From: CAZNPL01 sp964574815
GTDB taxonomy: Bacteria > Planctomycetota > Phycisphaerae > UBA1845
Assembly: GCA_964574815.1 (NCBI GenBank)
Contig: CAZNPL010000023.1
Coordinates: forward strand, 35,179 to 99,178
Direction of reading: 5' to 3'
DNA length: 64,000 bases
In this document: one piece after another, positions 62,987 through 64,000 of the stretch
Layout: every line of letters starts with the position of its first letter
Position numbering within the stretch: the first letter of the stretch is position 1
The notes under the pieces: generated by a model
Databases searched by the model: none
Told to the model about the DNA's origin: nothing
Seen by the model: only the letters and a program-made list of their open reading frames with translations
Position numbers and translations under genes: made by a program

Positions 62987-63667
62987 ATGCCACATGCAAA
63001 CTCGCCAACCATTCGCCGAGTCATCCTGTCGCCGACGTCGCTTGCGGTTACGGCGCTTAAGTGTTCGACAAGGCGCGCGGTTATAATTGGCTCGAGCGTA
63101 TGCGCGGTCGAGTGCGGGCTCGTAGTTGGCCCACTCGCCAGCGCATTAGGCGAGGGCTATCCCAATATCGCCAACTACGCGATGAGTGTGGCGCTCGCGG
63201 CGGCCGTGGTGAGTCTCGTCGTGTGGATGCCGATACTGGGAGCCTATTGTGGAATCGCCGCTTACGCTGGTCGCGCGGTTGGGTGGCGAAGGGAAGTTAT
63301 CGCACGCATCATAATGCTATGCCCATTGAGCGTTCTCATTCCTTTCGCATGCTGGTCCGCATTGGCAACGCTGAAGTTGTTGGCACCATTGTCATTTGGG
63401 TTAGGCACGTCAAAGCCAGCGTGGGTAGCCTCAACACCTGTGCAGTTGTTCGGCAGCTACTGGTGGGTTATCGCGTTCGTCCTGTGCGGGCTGTGGGTTT
63501 CCCGTCTTGCGGCGCGTCGGCTTAACCGATTCTGTATTGATTTCTATCCACGAATATGTGACTCATGCGAATACTTGTTGCTTGGGCTGTCGAATCCGCG
63601 CTGTCCGGAGTGCGGTGCGCCATTCGAAGAGAACATTGAAAATGAAAGCTGCAATAGCCCCAGGTGA
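62987..63667 (+). CDS. Membrane protein with C-terminal zinc ribbon, downstream of Rhs tip 2 and the IS remnant
   Basis: The 226-residue protein has four or five hydrophobic helices (YAMSVALAAAVVSLVVWMPI, IIMLCPLSVLIPFACWSALA, YWWVIAFVLCGLWVSRLAAR) and a C-terminal ribbon CDSCEYLLLGLSNPRCPECG (Glu replaces the usual Gly after Cys). The layout, ribbon last, matches the protein after Rhs module 1 although the membrane part differs. No good ribosome site precedes the ATG at 62987. If paired with Rhs tip 2, the IS630 remnant has separated them. Confidence 0.7.
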   Translation: MPHANSPTIRRVILSPTSLAVTALKCSTRRAVIIGSSVCAVECGLVVGPLASALGEGYPNIANYAMSVALAAAVVSLVVWMPILGAYCGIAAYAGRAVGWRREVIARIIMLCPLSVLIPFACWSALATLKLLAPLSFGLGTSKPAWVASTPVQLFGSYWWVIAFVLCGLWVSRLAARRLNRFCIDFYPRICDSCEYLLLGLSNPRCPECGAPFEENIENESCNSPR

Positions 63668-63858
63668 AATGCGAGTGCCTGCTGTGTCGTCTATCAGTTC
63701 AAGATCGGCACCGGCGCCACTCGCCCAGTACGCATCATCTGCCGCTACCCTAGTCGAACTGTCGAGAGCACATTGCGAGTCATGGTCCGCGGGCTAACTC
63801 CGGGGACACCATATCTGTTTCCGTTGCCACGCGGGCGGGAAGTTTGTAGGGTGACGGC

Positions 63859-64000
63859 ATGCCCCGGATCGCTCGTGTCGTCGCCCCTGGTTTGCCGCAT
63901 CATGTGACGCAGCGCGGCAACCGCAGGCAGCGGACGTTCTTTGCGCAGGACGATTACGAGGCCTGCATCGACCTCGTGGCCGAGTCGTGCGATGCCTGCG
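63859..64000 (+). CDS. REP-associated tyrosine (Y1/IS200-like) transposase, N-terminal part
   Basis: The 47 visible residues start MPRIARVVAPGLPHHVTQRG and continue NRRQRTFFAQDDYEACIDLV, the typical start of the Y1 transposase (IS200-like) domain, including the HHVTQRGNRR strand before the HUH motif. The catalytic Tyr and most of the domain lie beyond the window. Such RAYT proteins mobilise REP palindromes, two of which may be present at 7.1 and 9.6 kb. Confidence 0.9.
   Translation, partial: MPRIARVVAPGLPHHVTQRGNRRQRTFFAQDDYEACIDLVAESCDAC

Noticed and set aside
1..64000. tRNA or rRNA genes
   Set aside because: No T-loop GTTCGA-type match in an intergenic gap could be folded into a cloverleaf by eye.

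Overview
The window is GC-rich bacterial DNA with Shine-Dalgarno starts and an F-type ATP synthase operon. The gene content points to the Planctomycetota, perhaps a Phycisphaerae-like lineage. The clues are many membrane proteins with a CxxCGY...CPECG zinc ribbon, bactofilins, Rhs fragments carrying a dockerin-like EF-hand insert, DUF1702 beside ketosynthases, secreted Cys-rich proteins, and a minisatellite-rich island. The taxon is inferred from this content and not from any marker gene search.

Layout. 0-6.4 kb: 5' part of hemL, a CstA-type carbon starvation transporter, a CPBP membrane protease, a secreted Cys-rich repeat protein with a clear terminator, and sucC without sucD beside it. 6.5-13.2 kb: two bactofilins (one with a zinc ribbon), a GT2 glycosyltransferase, a LysM lipoprotein, recG and an MBL-fold hydrolase. 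13.2-23.8 kb: a double-zinc-ribbon membrane protein, a nitroreductase, a WaaP-like kinase overlapping a macrodomain gene, a PKD-bearing subtilase, a small operon ending in a stand-alone Clp N-domain protein, and a TPR lipoprotein. 24.4-30.1 kb: a compact DUF1702-ACP-ketosynthase-ketosynthase cluster, then thiE. 30.1-38.4 kb: hypothetical genes, a TPR-YggX fusion, a minor-pseudopilin operon (J-, I- and K/PilX-like), a secreted Cys-rich protein and a PilZ protein. 38.7-44.1 kb: an old tandem duplication of a membrane-anchored gene flanked by zinc-ribbon membrane genes, with frozen breakpoint fragments. 44.1-47.2 kb: a SMUG1-like DNA glycosylase, a two-domain rhodanese and a CgeB-like glycosyltransferase. 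47.6-55.7 kb: a complete ATP synthase operon on the minus strand (atpZ, an AtpI-like gene, then atpB-E-F-H-A-G-D-C). 56.0-57.0 kb: asd.

The accessory end begins at 57 kb. About 1.8 kb of non-coding minisatellite DNA precedes two Rhs 3' modules with period 1,978 bp. Each module is a near-identical 417-bp core, a different Cys-rich tip, and a downstream membrane protein with a C-terminal zinc ribbon. An IS630-type remnant interrupts the second module. A REP-associated (Y1) transposase gene starts at the right edge, and two REP-like 37-nt palindromes sit at 7.1 and 9.6 kb.

The most novel-looking features are the Rhs-tip/zinc-ribbon modules, the mosaic tandem duplication, the DUF1702/KS mini-cluster and the kinase-pseudokinase/macrodomain pair. 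All functions are read from motifs; no search was run.
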